A program made the position numbers and the translations under genes. Positions 32,320-42,832 of a stretch of 63,737 nt of DNA are shown one piece after another (the first letter of the stretch is position 1; each line of letters begins with the position of its first letter). Source of the stretch: Haplomitrium mnioides (taxonomy: Eukaryota > Marchantiophyta > Haplomitriopsida > Calobryales); assembly GCA_049999725.1 (NCBI GenBank), contig JBNGIS010035509.1, forward strand, positions 1-63,737, read 5' to 3'. The notes under the pieces are model-generated. The model worked only from the letters and a program-made list of their open reading frames with translations. It was not told where the DNA came from and searched no databases.

Positions 32320-35066
32320 TGTAATAGTACAAGCATTAGGTTGTGCTATTTATAAGAAAATAAAGAGGAGTGAAGGAAGTGGTAGTGAGTCACTTTTAGG
32401 GTAAGATTAGATTACTTGCCTTTGAAGTCACTTTTGGTGAAGAGTCACTTTTAGGTTACTTGTATTTGAAGTCACTTTTGGTAGAGAGTTACCTTTAGGG
32501 CTGAAATAAGAAGTGACTTGTAAGTGAAGTAAGAGGGATGACACCCTCTTCTCTTGTATAAATAGAAAGGCTTCTTAGCCCCACTCCTCATTCTGGAGTT
32601 CCTCTCGAATCACTTAGGTTCTTTGGTTGCTTGGCTTATACTTGCATTGTGGGAGCATAGTTCTCGACACAAGGTCAGAAACGACTCAAAGGGGGTCTCT
32701 TTTGCGCAGTGGAGTGAGAGGGAAGTGGTAAAGCTTCAGTTTTGTGTATAATGAGTGTAAAGTGTAAAAATGTGTATATAAGTATTTGTGAGGATGTTTT
32801 GGAGATCATTGGCCAAGGAGAGAAGCTTGGGTAATGAGGAAGCTGAAGTGATTTATTTTTAGAAAAAGAAAATTTGTGGTAAAACTAATCTAGTTGTTGA
32901 GGGCCAGCCAACCCATTTCAATCTATTTCTATATGCTACATGTGTGTTGATGGACAGCTTGTTCAAGAGCCAATCGAAGTGTATCGGAGGACAAGTTGCC
33001 CTTTTGTGCTTTGAATTAGGTCCGTCCAAGGGCAGAAGAATAAGCAGTGGCCTTACACCCTTGTGGCGCTGCCTCTCGAAAGTAAGGTAGTGTCAAATGT
33101 TTATATACTTTTTCTAGTTTATTGGAGAAAACTTATGGGATAAATGCAACTACAGTGTGTGACGAGCTGGTGGAGGATCGATCTGTAAGAAGGCTCCTCC
33201 TCTGTGATTTGTGTGATTGACGAGATCGATTGGTAGGAAGGAAAGATTTTCTTCTCTGAGGAAGAAATGTGAATGATTCATGATGGGATCTGTATATGAA
33301 TGGAAGAATGAAGAGGAAGGCTGCGATCACGGTGTGTGCTCGAAGAGGATGCTACAAAGTGAAGGCGGCAGACTGCACTGAAAGCCTTGCAGAATACGAA
33401 ATGTGATGAGGAAGAAAACGATTAGCATGTGCGATAATGAAATCTGTGCTAGGGAGCGGTGTGATGAGAAGAGAAACGCTGGATGGTTTGAAATGTGGAA
33501 GCAAAGCCCATGTGATGGAGAAGAAGGTCCTATCTTGGCAGTGAAAGAAGAACTTCAAATATGAATGTAAGGGGATATCCCTGCGAAGAGGAAATCAAGT
33601 AGCGATGACTTGGCCATGGTATCTGCGCGTGGGGATGAATCAGAAAGATTGAAGAGAAGGATTCGATCGTGGAGAATATGAAGAATTCGAAGAATTTGAA
33701 GAGTCCGTTGTTCGCGAGGGGTCCGATTCGAAGAATGTAGTGGAACTGAACCTTCCTAAGTGGGAAGCCCACTTAAAGTTGGTTCCGATCAGCCTTCGTA
33801 AGTGGGGAGGACCTGTTAAACTGGATCCGCAGCGGGGGAAGGATTAAGCGGCTGAAATGGTGATATATAGACAATTCGAACTGAAGAAAAGGGCAATCTT
33901 GAAAGTTTGAACTGGTCCTGCGGATGATTTGAGAAAGTTCGAAATGGATTTATGGGAGTTATTGTTCTTACATCGAACTTTTCCACGAGTGACTAAGGGG
34001 AGTAATTACTGAATGGCCGAAAGGATGACCTATTGACGATCCGGACTGAAGAGAAGTAAGTTTGAAAGTTCAAATCGGAAGGGTTGAAAGTTCAAATTTG
34101 GACAAAGGTTGAAAGTTTGAAAAAGGTACAGATTCGAGAGACGAAAGTTCAACCAGGTGGTTCTGAAAATTTGAGGATCTAATTTTGAAGGCGAGTGTTG
34201 TTCTTACACCGAGATTCTGATGAGATCGATCGGCTACTGTAAAGACTTCCTTTCTTGTGGAATCAAAGATGGATGAATCGAAGAATGGAAATTGAACAAT
34301 TGGTTTGTGACTGATTCAAGTGAAGGATGATTCGAAAGGAATCGAATGAATGTTGCAATTTGATCCATTCAAGCCCCCTATTGTGAAATCGATCGAAAGA
34401 GGTTGCGAAGGAGAGTCTTTTACCTGTTGGGCATTAGAAGCTGAAAGAATGTTGCAACCAGTTGAATAAGGCTGCATTGGAAATTTGAATGTCTGGCTGT
34501 GCTGCGGAATCGAATGTTGTGTTGGAATTGCGAATGACGAGGAATGAAAGGCGATCTGATTTGAATGAAGGATTCAAAATTATTGAAGAGTTTTACAGAT
34601 TGAGGGGAAGAATGGTCATACGTAAGAGCTCGATGCGGGAAATAAGGTGAGAAATGTTGAGCGAAGATCGATCAGCTATGAGGGAGTGATCGACTGACGG
34701 AATTGGTGCTGTAATCGGAAGGAATTAAAAATTTTAAAGGGATAAGAATGAATTGGAAGCAGCGGAAGGAAGTTCCAAAGTGGAGTCCGCGGTCTGAAGA
34801 AGGCTTCGGAAAGTCGCCTTCCTATGTGGGGAACCCCAATCAAGGGGGTTCCGATTTGTTTTCCGACGTGGGACACCTCTTCCCTCTCACTCCACTGCGT
34901 AGAAGAGACCTCCTTTGAGTCATTTATGACCTTTTGTCAAGAACTATACTCCCACATGCACTCTTGGTCTTAGTTTAGACCTTGAGTTGTTTTTGGTTGA
35001 AGAACTCTATTAGAGTTCACCATGAGTTCTTACTTATTTGGATTTGGTCTATGAGATTCTTTTACA
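32320..35066 (+). repeat. G1 5' LTR (interrupted)
   Basis: Two LTR parts, 32,320-32,647 and 34,957-35,066, surround an inserted 2.3-kb element. TATAAATAG at 32,557-32,565 is the probable promoter. The LTR ends TTTTACA at 35,066, followed directly by the primer-binding site. Confidence 0.85.
32648..34956. mobile_element. 2.3-kb inverted-repeat insertion within the G1 LTR
   Basis: The left end TGTGGGAGCATAGTTCT and the reversed right end TGTGGGAGTATAGTTCT begin arms of about 76 bp with some nine or ten mismatches, both reaching GCAGTGGAGTGAGAGGGAA. The flanking pentamers are TGCAT (left) and TGCAC (right); the copy in the 3' LTR has TGCAC, so the duplication was probably TGCAC. No coding capacity is recognised. 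The interior shares words with H-family LTRs (near 33,760, minus strand: CTTTAAGTGGGCTTCCCACT). The 5-bp duplication and TG...CA ends point to an LTR-type element, the long inverted arms to a foldback or Mutator-like one, so the class is undecided. Confidence 0.75.
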
Positions 35067-35079
35067 TTGGTATCAAAGC
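35067..35079 (+). other. G1 primer-binding site
   Basis: TTGGTATCAAAGC directly after the LTR, close to the initiator-Met tRNA complement TGGTATCAGAGC used by many plant LTR elements. G-B reads TTGGTATCAGAGC at the same place. Confidence 0.8.
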
Positions 35080-35094
35080 TATGGTTTGTTTTTG

Positions 35095-35790
35095 GTATGA
35101 GCTACATGGAGAATCAAGAAGATGTAATTCAAGCAATGGAACAACAACTTGAACATCTTTCACGCCTTTTGGATGTGGGAATAAAGGAAGGAGCAATGTT
35201 TCGAGAAGAAGAGAGTTATCGGTAGTTTCCAACGCCAAAAGCATATGATGGAAAGGTGACTTGTAGTGCTTGTGAGAACTTTATTTTTGATTAAAAACAA
35301 TACTTTGAAGCTACAAACATTAGAGAGGATAGTTGGCGAATTCTATTTGCGGCAAGCCAATTAGAAGGAGTTGCAAAGACTTGGTGGAGATATCAAATAG
35401 AACAAGCACAACGTGGATTTGTTACTTCTATTGTTTCTTAGCATGAGTTCAAAGAAGGAGTGATTTCAAGATTTAGAGTTGTAAATGCTTCAAAAGTAGC
35501 AAGAGATCGATTGGCCAAATTGAAGCAACTTGGTATAGTGAGAAGTTATGTGACACATTTTCAGGATACAATTATGCAAGTTCCTGATATAAGAGAAGAA
35601 GAAGCATTAGACCACTTTGTTCAAGGATTGAAGCCTGGCACGAGAATAGAAGTTACTATGAGAGAGCCTGCTCAATTAGAAGAAGCAATGCGTATGGCGA
35701 AGCAGCATGACTCATTACTCACGGCTACAGAAGTTATATTTCGTCATCAACCATTCGAACAACGTTCTCAAAACCTTGCAAGCTCTAATA
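35095..35790 (+). pseudogene. G1 gag
   Basis: Opens near 35,095 (MEQQLEHLSRLLDVG at about 35,137). The capsid-like core has TWWRYQIEQAQRGFV, FKEGVISRFRVVNASKVARD and FVQGLKPGTRIEVTM. At least three in-frame stops are present (after EESYR, in FIFD-stop-KQ and before HEFKEG). The last part shares a frame with protease (35,460-36,017). The zinc knuckle seen in G3/G-B (C-x2-C as FYCRQLGH) is deleted here. Confidence 0.8.
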
Positions 35791-35799
35791 GAATTAAAA

Positions 35800-36685
35800 T
35801 TCTGACAAGAATTCAAGGTACCTTGTTTCATCTTGATGGTGTGATTGAGGAGCACTCTTGTAGAATGTTGGTCGATAGTGGGAGTTCTGAAAATTTTATG
35901 TCACTACATTTTGCTAAGATAATCAAAGCAAAATATAGGCCTATCAAGGGGAGTGTTGTGACTATGGCTGATGGCCAAAAGCATGACGTGTTTTGCTTCA
36001 AAAGCCATTCCTTCTAAGGATTGGAAAAGAGTATATGGAATCTATGCAATTTGTTATTGCACCTGTACAATATGACATCATTTTAGGATTGCCTTGGCTT
36101 GAAGAAAGGTCCACTCAATTTGATTGGGGAAAACTACAAATTCAAGTTACCTTATATGGTAAGAAATCTCTTTTGGGGTCTTTGACACCATTGGTCAAGA
36201 AGCCTAAATTAGTTCAGCATGTTAATTCAGTGACGCAAGAGTTGCCTGTCTTTGCTGTTTGGGTTAAGCCTATCATGGACTTGAGTAAAGAGGGGGAAAA
36301 AGGTGCGCATGCCGTAATGACAGATGATATTTTGAAAGAGTTTGCGGATGTGTTTCCGGAGGATTTGCCAAAGGGGTTACCACACGATCGAGGAATGTCT
36401 TTTCCGATTGAGTTGATACCGGGAAGCACTCCTTATAACCGACCTATATATCGGCTATCACCACAAGAATTAGAGGAGCTTCGAAAAACATTGATGGATC
36501 TTCTTGAGAAGGATTTCATTCAACACAGTACTTCTCCTTGGAGAGCTTTGGTACTCTTTGTACCAAAGAAAGATGGTGGATTTCATCTTTGTACAGATTA
36601 TCGAGGATTGAACAATCAAACGGTGAAGAATGCTTATCCTCTACCTCATATTGATGATTTGTTGGATCAATTGAGTGGTGCATGA
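35800..36685 (+). pseudogene. G1 protease and N-terminal reverse transcriptase
   Basis: The protease active site is RMLVDSGSSENFM (about 35,863), with Asp-Ser-Gly intact, and IILGLPWL distal to it (frame change near 36,000). RT begins [14 protein letters not shown] (36,343), then [38 protein letters not shown] and [15 protein letters not shown]. The next codon is TGA where Arg (CGA) is expected, ending the frame at 36,685. Confidence 0.88.
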
Positions 36686-37457
36686 TTCTTTTCTAAGTTG
36701 GATCTTTGAAGTGGCTACTGGAAAATTCCAATCAAGCCAAATGATGTACCAAAGACAGCTTTTCACACAAGGTATGGGCATTTTGAATGGAAAGTTCTTA
36801 CATTTGGTCTTACTAATGCTCTGACGATATTTATGGATCAAATGCATCAAGTTTTTGATGGGTTATTGGATAAGTCAATGTTGGTATTTTTGGACGATAT
36901 CATTATCTTTAGTAAAAGTGAAATTGAGCATCGGGCTCATCTCAAAGAGGTACTACAACGACTACGCAATTGGAAGTTTTATTGCAAGAAGTCTAAGTGT
37001 AAGTTTTGGAAGCAAGAGGTGACTTGTCTAGGGCATAAAGTGTTTGCGGATGGCATCAAGATGGAGGAAGAGAAATCAAGTCTATTGTAGAGTAGCCAAC
37101 ACCAAATGATGCAAAGGATGTTCGAGCTTTTAATAGATTAGCAAGCTTTTATCAAAGATTCATTCATTACTATGCTAATATTGCTGCAAACTTACGAATT
37201 TACTAGGGAAGGATGCAAAGTTCAAATAGACGACCAAGGAGCAAGTGGCATTTCAACAACTCAAGGATGCAGTGACATCTCGTCCAATTCAACAACCATA
37301 TGGTCCAAAGAGGCGTTGCATAGTTGGATTTGATGCTTCTAATTTTGCTATTGGAGCGGTTTTACAACAAGAGTTTGAAGATGGACTTCATCCAATTGCA
37401 TTCATGTCACGCCGATTGAATGCGGCGGAGAGAAATTATTCTGCAAGAGATCAATAG
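36686..37457 (+). pseudogene. G1 reverse transcriptase C-terminal part and RNase H start
   Basis: It continues FFSKLDL, a TGA for Arg, SGYWKIPIKPNDVPKTAFHT, then MDQMHQVFDGLLDKSMLVFL with DDIIIF (36,833-37,090). After a frameshift and a TAG for Trp come 37,245-37,457 with GFDASNFAIGAVLQQEFEDG (RNase H catalytic Asp). A TAG for Gln at 37,455 separates the next frame. Confidence 0.85.
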
Positions 37458-37466
37458 CAATTAGCA

Positions 37467-38459
37467 ATGGTTTATACTACCAAAGTGTGGAGACACTATC
37501 TTTTGGGCAAACCTGTACTTATGCGTACAGACCACAAGCCATTGCTTCAAGCAATCCATTTGGAAAATATGACAAGTCGACATCATCGGTGGGAAGATCA
37601 ACTACAACTCTTTGATTTCAAGTTGGAGTACAAGTCGGGAAGGTTCCACATTATTCCTGATGCATTGTCTCGAAGACCGGATAATCGAATAAATACACTA
37701 GAGATAGCAAATGCTAGTATATTACATCTTGATGAGGCAACCAGTGACAGCTTTCGACAAAAGTTACAAGAAGACGTCTTCTTTACTCTTGTTAGAGCAT
37801 GTTTGGCGGTCCAAGATAGTGAGTATCATACCTTTTCCATTCGAGATGGTATTCTCTATCAAGGCCATCAAATATATGTTCATCAAGATGATGTGCTTCG
37901 AATGGCATGTTTACAAAAAGCACATGATATTTTGATTTTTGGGCATCTTGGAGTAGAGAAGACTATAGAGTTGCTTCAACGGACTTGGTGGTGGCCAAAC
38001 CTAGCTCGAGATGTTCGTGGTTTTGTTCGTTCTTGTGAAAGTTGTCAACGAAACAAGGCTTCAAATAAAAAACCAGCTGGTCTTCTGCAACTATTATCGA
38101 TTCCTACTGCTCGATGGGAACATGTAAGTTTGGATCTTATCACTTCACTTCCAACCACGCCTCGTGGGTTTATGGCCATTGTGGTGTTTGTGGATAAGCT
38201 AAGCAAACAAATTCATCTAGCACCGACAATGGATGTGGTGGATGCTCCACAATTGGCAAAGATTTATTTCGATACAGTCTTTCGATACCATGGAATGCCA
38301 AACGTACTTATATCTGATAGAGATCCAGGATTCACTAGGAAGTTTTGGCGAGAGTTATTCACACTTTTGGGTACCAAACTACTTATGTCTACGGCGCATC
38401 ATCCTCAAACAGATGGGCAAACCGAACGGGAAAATCGTACTATGGAGGATATGCTTTGA
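37467..38459 (+). CDS. G1 RNase H and integrase frame
   Basis: A 330-residue open frame, the longest in G1. RNase H part: VWRHYLLGKPVLMRTDHKPL and LLQAIHLENMTSRHHRWEDQ to DALSRRPD. Integrase zinc domain: HLGVEKTIELLQRTWWWPNL and RSCESCQRNKA (H-H-C-C). Core: HVSLDLITSLPTTPRGF (first Asp), NVLISDRDPGFTRKFW (second Asp), TDGQTERENRTMEDML (Glu), all intact. It stops at TGA in place of the expected Arg codon. It is part of a defective polyprotein, so independent expression is not expected. Confidence 0.85.
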   Translation: MVYTTKVWRHYLLGKPVLMRTDHKPLLQAIHLENMTSRHHRWEDQLQLFDFKLEYKSGRFHIIPDALSRRPDNRINTLEIANASILHLDEATSDSFRQKLQEDVFFTLVRACLAVQDSEYHTFSIRDGILYQGHQIYVHQDDVLRMACLQKAHDILIFGHLGVEKTIELLQRTWWWPNLARDVRGFVRSCESCQRNKASNKKPAGLLQLLSIPTARWEHVSLDLITSLPTTPRGFMAIVVFVDKLSKQIHLAPTMDVVDAPQLAKIYFDTVFRYHGMPNVLISDRDPGFTRKFWRELFTLLGTKLLMSTAHHPQTDGQTERENRTMEDML

Positions 38460-39175
38460 GCATTTATCAATATTCATCATACGGATTGGGATAGTTTTTT
38501 ACCGATTGTGGACTTTGCATACAACAACTCCAAACAAGCAAGTACTAGCTTTTCTCCTTTCTTTCTTAATTTTGGTCAACATCCTCTTGTTCCTGATGGT
38601 TTGCTTTCTCCTTCGTCTTCCAATGTTCCAAGTCTTTCTAGAAACCATCTTGTTATTGCTCAAAATCGGCAAAAACAGTTTGCCGATAAACATCGTCGTG
38701 ATTGCTCTTATGTTTTAGGTGACCAAGTTATGTTATCCACTCATAATCTTCCATTGTCTTTTAGATACTCAAGTCCGTAAGTTATCTCCTACTTGGATTG
38801 GTCCTTTCTCTATTTCTCAAGTTATTTCTCCGTTGCTTATAAACTTGATCTTCTTCTTCATATGAAGATTCATCCTGTGTTCCACGTGTCTAAACTTAAG
38901 CCTTTTGTTTATAGTCCATCGTCTTTTCAAAATCGTGTTCAACTTCCTCCTCCGGCTATTGTTGTTGATGATCATGAAGAATTTGAAGTAGACCGCATTT
39001 TGGCGAAAGGAGTTATCAGGCGTGGGCGACATCTATAAGTTCAATACAAGGTTTTGTGGAAAGGCTATCCACTTCATGATGCTACTTGGGAACCTTCTTC
39101 AAATCTTGAGAATACTCAAGAAGCTATTAAAATTTTTGAAAGTTGCGACAATGACGAGGACGTCATTGACTAGAT
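38460..39175 (+). pseudogene. G1 integrase C-terminus and chromodomain
   Basis: Frames 38,508-38,780 (YNNSKQASTSFSPFFLNFGQ) and 38,793-39,038 (HPVFHVSKLKPFVYSP) carry the GPY/F-type end. From about 38,972, EEFEVDRILAKGVIRRGRHL, a stop, then VQYKVLWKGYPLHDATWEPS in another frame, form a chromodomain, the module with which chromoviruses are thought to choose heterochromatin as insertion site. Confidence 0.85.
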
Positions 39176-39186
39176 GGCGGGGATTA
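39175..39186 (+). other. G1 polypurine tract
   Basis: GATGGCGGGGATTA lies directly before the 3' LTR start TGTAATAG. G3 has AGAAGGTGGAGATTA at the same place. Confidence 0.7.
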
Positions 39187-39552
39187 TGTAATAGTACAAG
39201 CATAAGGTTGTGCTATTTATAAGAAAATAAAGAGGAGTGAAGGAAGTGGTAGTGAGTCACTTTTAGGGTAAGATTAGATTACTTGCCTTTGAAGTCACTT
39301 TTGGTGAAGAGTCACTTTTAGGTTACTTGCATTTGAAGTCACTTTTGGTAGAGAGTCACCTTTAGGGCTGAAATGAGAAGTGAAGTAAGAGGGATGACAC
39401 CCTCTTCTCTTGTATAAATAGAAGGGCTTCTTAGCCCCACTCCTCATTCTGGAGTTCCTCTCGAATCACTTAGGTTCTTTGGTTGCTTGGCTTTTACTTG
39501 CACTGTGGGAGCATAGTTCTTGACACAAGGTCAGAAATGACTCAAAGGGGGT
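39187..39552 (+). repeat. G1 3' LTR, truncated
   Basis: Begins TGTAATAGTACAAGCATAAG and follows the 5' LTR through TGCAC and the first about 49 bp of the inverted-repeat insertion (39,504-39,552). It then stops abruptly at GGGGGTC, joined to the last bases of the H2 LTR. Presence of the insertion in both LTRs means it was already in the LTR when G1 transposed. Confidence 0.85.
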
Positions 39553-39571
39553 CCTGTCCCACTGGTTGACA
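39553..39571 (-). repeat. Residual end of the H2 3' LTR
   Basis: CCTGTCCCACTGGTTGACA corresponds to CCTGTCTCATTGGCTAACA at 48,324-48,342, the end of the other H2 LTR. About 650 bp of LTR between the 32,319 side and this point are missing, together with the end of G1. Confidence 0.8.
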
Positions 39572-39859
39572 TAACTCCCCTTTGAAGTATGAAGCATCCT
39601 CGCGAACACACCTCCTCGGCCTCTGTCTGGTCCCTCTTATCTGTTGTGTCGCTATCTGGTCCCCAAAATTTGACAAAGTGTACTTCACAAACTCACACCC
39701 CACACATACTCACTTGAAAACTCACACAACTACGTAGGCGCTCACCCACCCATGCCGATTTGGATCCGATCCCCCTTATCTTGTTGATTTCGAACCCCCA
39801 ACGTCCTCCTCTATGTGAATGTACCTTTTCAGACAGTCGTAATGAATCCGATTAGCGAA
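39572..39859 (-). other. H2 3' untranslated region with polypurine-like tract
   Basis: Minus strand TTCAAAGGGGAGTTA lies directly before the LTR start TGTCAACC (39,571) and is the likely polypurine tract. The rest of the stretch to the integrase stop is non-coding. H1 has the corresponding AAAAGAGGGAGTTA. Confidence 0.6.
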
Positions 39860-40261
39860 TCACTCTCCCTCCAAAGTCTCCAACTCTGCAGATCCATTTT
39901 GATGCAGTCTTCTCAACACAAATGGCCCCATCCACCTAGTGTGCAGCTTTCTCGAAAAATGCACAAACCGACTATCATAAAGCAATACCAATTCCCCCTC
40001 CGAAATATCTGTCGGTTTTAGTCGTTTGTCATGCTGATGCTTCTGTAGTTGCTGGCGGTGTTCCAAACGCATCTGGGCTTGTTCCCTTGATTCCTCCAAT
40101 TGTTCCAGCTGATACAGTCTTTCTCTTCGGCTCGGATTCTCCGCCATTCTACCTTCCTCCAAAACTCTTTGGGTTGGTACTTCTGATCCATCTAGAACTA
40201 GTGCATTCTGTCCGAAGACCAGGAAATAAGGACAGTGCCCTATAGTGGTTTTGTAGGCCAT
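39860..40261 (-). CDS. H2 integrase C-terminal region
   Basis: A 133-residue frame: AYKTTIGHCPYFLVFGQNAL, then a charged helix region (REQAQMRLEHRQQLQKHQHD), GELVLLYDSRF and LHTRWMGPFVLRRLHQNGSA, a GPY/F-like module. No chromodomain follows. A frameshift near 40,270 separates it from the integrase core. Confidence 0.83.
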   Translation of the reverse strand: MAYKTTIGHCPYFLVFGQNALVLDGSEVPTQRVLEEGRMAENPSRRERLYQLEQLEESREQAQMRLEHRQQLQKHQHDKRLKPTDISEGELVLLYDSRFVHFSRKLHTRWMGPFVLRRLHQNGSAELETLEGE

Positions 40262-40275
40262 GTTGTAGGCATGTA

Positions 40276-40986
40276 CTACGGTGAGTAGCTTAAAATCCCA
40301 ATCTGCCTTATTGGCGCCACTGTCTTACTGAGGATCTTCACCATTATCCCATTGGCTCTTTCTATCAATCCATTGGCTTTTGGGTGGTAGGCCGTAGTAC
40401 ACCGGTGCTTAATTAGGTACTTGGAGGTTAGATCTCTTATCACCTGATTGATAAAGTGGGTTCCCTGGTCACTCACTAGTTCTAGAGGCGGCCCAAACCT
40501 GCAGAACATCTGTTCATACAGAATTGTTGTGACTATTTTGGCATCATCCTTTCTGGTAGCCCTGACCTCCACCCATTTGGTGGCGTAGTCTGTTGGTAGG
40601 AGGATGTACCTGTTGCCTCTTCTGGTGGATGGCGCAACGGGCCCGATGAAATCTATTCCCCACTTTTCAAAGGGTGCCAAGGGAATAATTAGCACCAAAG
40701 GGTGATGTTGGCTAGCTATTGGCTTTCCTGTCCTCTAACAGGCATCACACCTCTTCACCCAGAAGTGCACATCCTTGTGCAAGATTGGCCACCAGTATCC
40801 GACACTTAGCACTTTCCTTACTGTAACATCTGCTGCAAAGTGACCCCCCACTTCCTCTCCATGCAGAGCTTGCATCATGATTGTGGCCTGATCTTGCTCC
40901 AAGCACCTTCTGATGATACCATCAAGTCTTCTTTTGTGTAGCACTCCCTTCACTAATAGATAAGGTCTCACTTTCTTGAGGAACAC
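40276..40986 (-). pseudogene. H2 integrase zinc domain and catalytic core
   Basis: Zinc domain 40,735-40,986: LHGEEVGGHFAADVTVRKVL and WVKRCDAC (H-H-C-C). Core 40,276-40,698: EKWGIDFIGPVAPSTRRGNR (Asp), ELVSDQGTHFINQ (Asp), ANGLIERANGIM (Glu); all three catalytic acids are kept. A TAG between the two parts (about 40,736) and the frameshift near 40,280 break the polyprotein. Confidence 0.87.
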
Positions 40987-40999
40987 TGCAGCCTCCTCT

Positions 41000-41537
41000 T
41001 TGTTTCTACCCTTCGGAATCTGTGCTGTACTAAGGAATTCAATGATCGTAGCATAATTTGTTGGCCGTCATGTTCTGACCTGGAACAAGTCCTCATCGGA
41101 GAAGACATCCTCCACTTCCCTTCCATTGATTGGCCCAGCCACCCGGGAGAAGAAGTCAACATTTCTGTGCTTCTTTCCTGGTTTGATTCTAACTTCAAAA
41201 TTGAACTCTTACAGCAGCAGGATCCACCTTGCAATCCTACCAGTGACATCTGGTTTGTTTACCAGATACTTTAGAGCGTTGTGATCGATGTGGAAGATCA
41301 CCTTATAGTGCAACAGGTAGTGCCTGAATTTTTTAAGGGAATATATGATCCCCAAGGCCTCTCTGTCAGTGGCTGAGTAATTCCTTTTTGCAACCTGCTT
41401 GCAAAGTATATCGGATGATCCCTCTCTTGTTCATCCACCTGGCTCAGCATGGCACCGACGCAAAAACCTGATACGTCGATCATAACATGGAAATCTTTTC
41501 CCCATCTTGGTGGTATGAGGATTGGTTCGTTGGCCAG
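41000..41537 (-). pseudogene. H2 RNase H
   Basis: 41,298-41,483 has MIDVSGFCVGAMLSQVDEQE and DHPIYFASRLQKGITQPLTE, corresponding to the gypsy RNase H VDASxxxxGAxLxQ and PIxYxSRxL. The start Met replaces an upstream Val/Met in the continuing frame. Frames then shift; minus-strand pieces to 41,000 hold the remaining RNase H and the linker to integrase. Confidence 0.75.
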
Positions 41538-42371
41538 TCATTTTTTCAATTCATTGAAGCTGGTCAATCTTTCAGGCGTGGCTTTAAAGGTGTTGCCTTG
41601 CTTAGTCATTTCAGTAAGTGGCAAGGCTATCGAGGCGAATTGCTCAATGAATCTTCGATAGTAGCCTACACATCCCAGAAAACCTTGTACCTCCTTTAGG
41701 TTGGTTGGGAATGCTACCTTCATCCAATTGGCGGTCTTTTCCTGATCCACTTCTATGCCTCTGCTCGAAATCCTATGTCCCAGAAGTATTCCTTCGGACA
41801 CTCCAAAGAAGCACATTCTCGGGTGCAAGCGGAATCCTGTTTCTTGGCACCGTTGAAGAGTGAGCCTCAGATCCCGCTTGTGGTTGCAAATTTTTCCATA
41901 CACCACAAAGTCATCAATGAATATCTCGAGAAATTTCCGCAGATAATCGTGAAATATATTCATCATCATCCTCTGAAATGTTCCAGGTGCGTTACAGAGT
42001 CCAAAAGGCATCCTTCGGAAAGCAAACACCCCCCATTCTGTGGTGAACGCTGTCTATAAATGATCCTCTTCTCGGATCCAGATCTGGTATATCCTGAATA
42101 CCCATCCAGGAAATTGTAAACCTCTTGTCCTGCGACCAGATCCAGAACGCCATCGGTGAAGGGCAACAAGTAGTGATCCTTTTTTGTTTGTTGCATTCAG
42201 CCTTCGGAAATCCTGACATACCCTTATCTTTTGCTCTCCATCATGTCCGATTTTCTTTGGTACTACGACTAATGGCGATACCCATTCGCTATTCAGCACT
42301 GGGTAGATGAAATCTGCTTCTAGCAATTTGTCGATTTCTTCCTTTACTAGCAAGGAGAATCGAGGATTCAT
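41538..42371 (-). pseudogene. H2 reverse transcriptase
   Basis: 42,054-42,371: FSLLVKEEIDKLLEADFIYP, SEWVSPLVVVPKK, KIRVCQDFRRLNATNKK. After a frameshift (41,966-42,196) comes 41,538-42,029: MFAFRRMPFGLCNAPGTFQR, FLEIFIDDFVVYG with the catalytic Asp pair, FLGCVGYYRRFIEQFASIAL. The content is complete, broken by at least two frameshifts. Confidence 0.88.
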
Positions 42372-42832
42372 CCGGTACTAGCGTTGCCTGACAAGGATTG
42401 CTGCGGGTTCCTGATCAATCCAATGCTCTCCCGATTATCTGGGAACTCCTGTCAGATCCCCATGGGTCCAGGCAAAGGTGTCGCTGAAATTGGGTAGGAG
42501 GTGGGTCAAGGACTGCTCATCGTTTTCGGATAATCCAGATCCAATATGGAATTTGTGTCCCTCCTGGACAGTTACAGATTTGTGTTGAGCCGGACGCACT
42601 ATCCCCACCTCATTTCTCCATTCTGATCCATCCTCCTATATGAGCGTTGCTAATCGCAACCCCTTTGCTCTTGGCACGTTCCCTCAGCTTGGTTCATGGT
42701 TCTTGTCTGCACCCGATGTGGTTCTTTGGACTCGCCATGTTCCTCTGCTGGTTTCAAATGTTACACTTCAGACCTCTCTTTTCTTCCAGCCTTAGTGTCC
42801 TTGCCTCCTGTTGAACATTCAGTGGTTCGCCC

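Larger units (their letters stand above)
32320..39552 (+). mobile_element. Gypsy chromovirus G1, nested in the H2 LTR
   Basis: The LTRs start TGTAATAGTACAAGCAT at 32,320 and 39,187. The 5' LTR is enlarged by a 2.3-kb inverted-repeat insertion; the 3' LTR is cut at 39,552. Between them are primer site, gag, protease, RT, RNase H, integrase, chromodomain and polypurine tract. The shared LTR parts (about 370 bp) differ by roughly nine substitutions and one 11-bp gap, so G1 is one of the younger elements here. Stops in gag and pol (CGA to TGA, CAG to TAG, TGG to TAG) still make it defective. The 5-bp target duplication cannot be checked because the right end was deleted. Confidence 0.9.
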
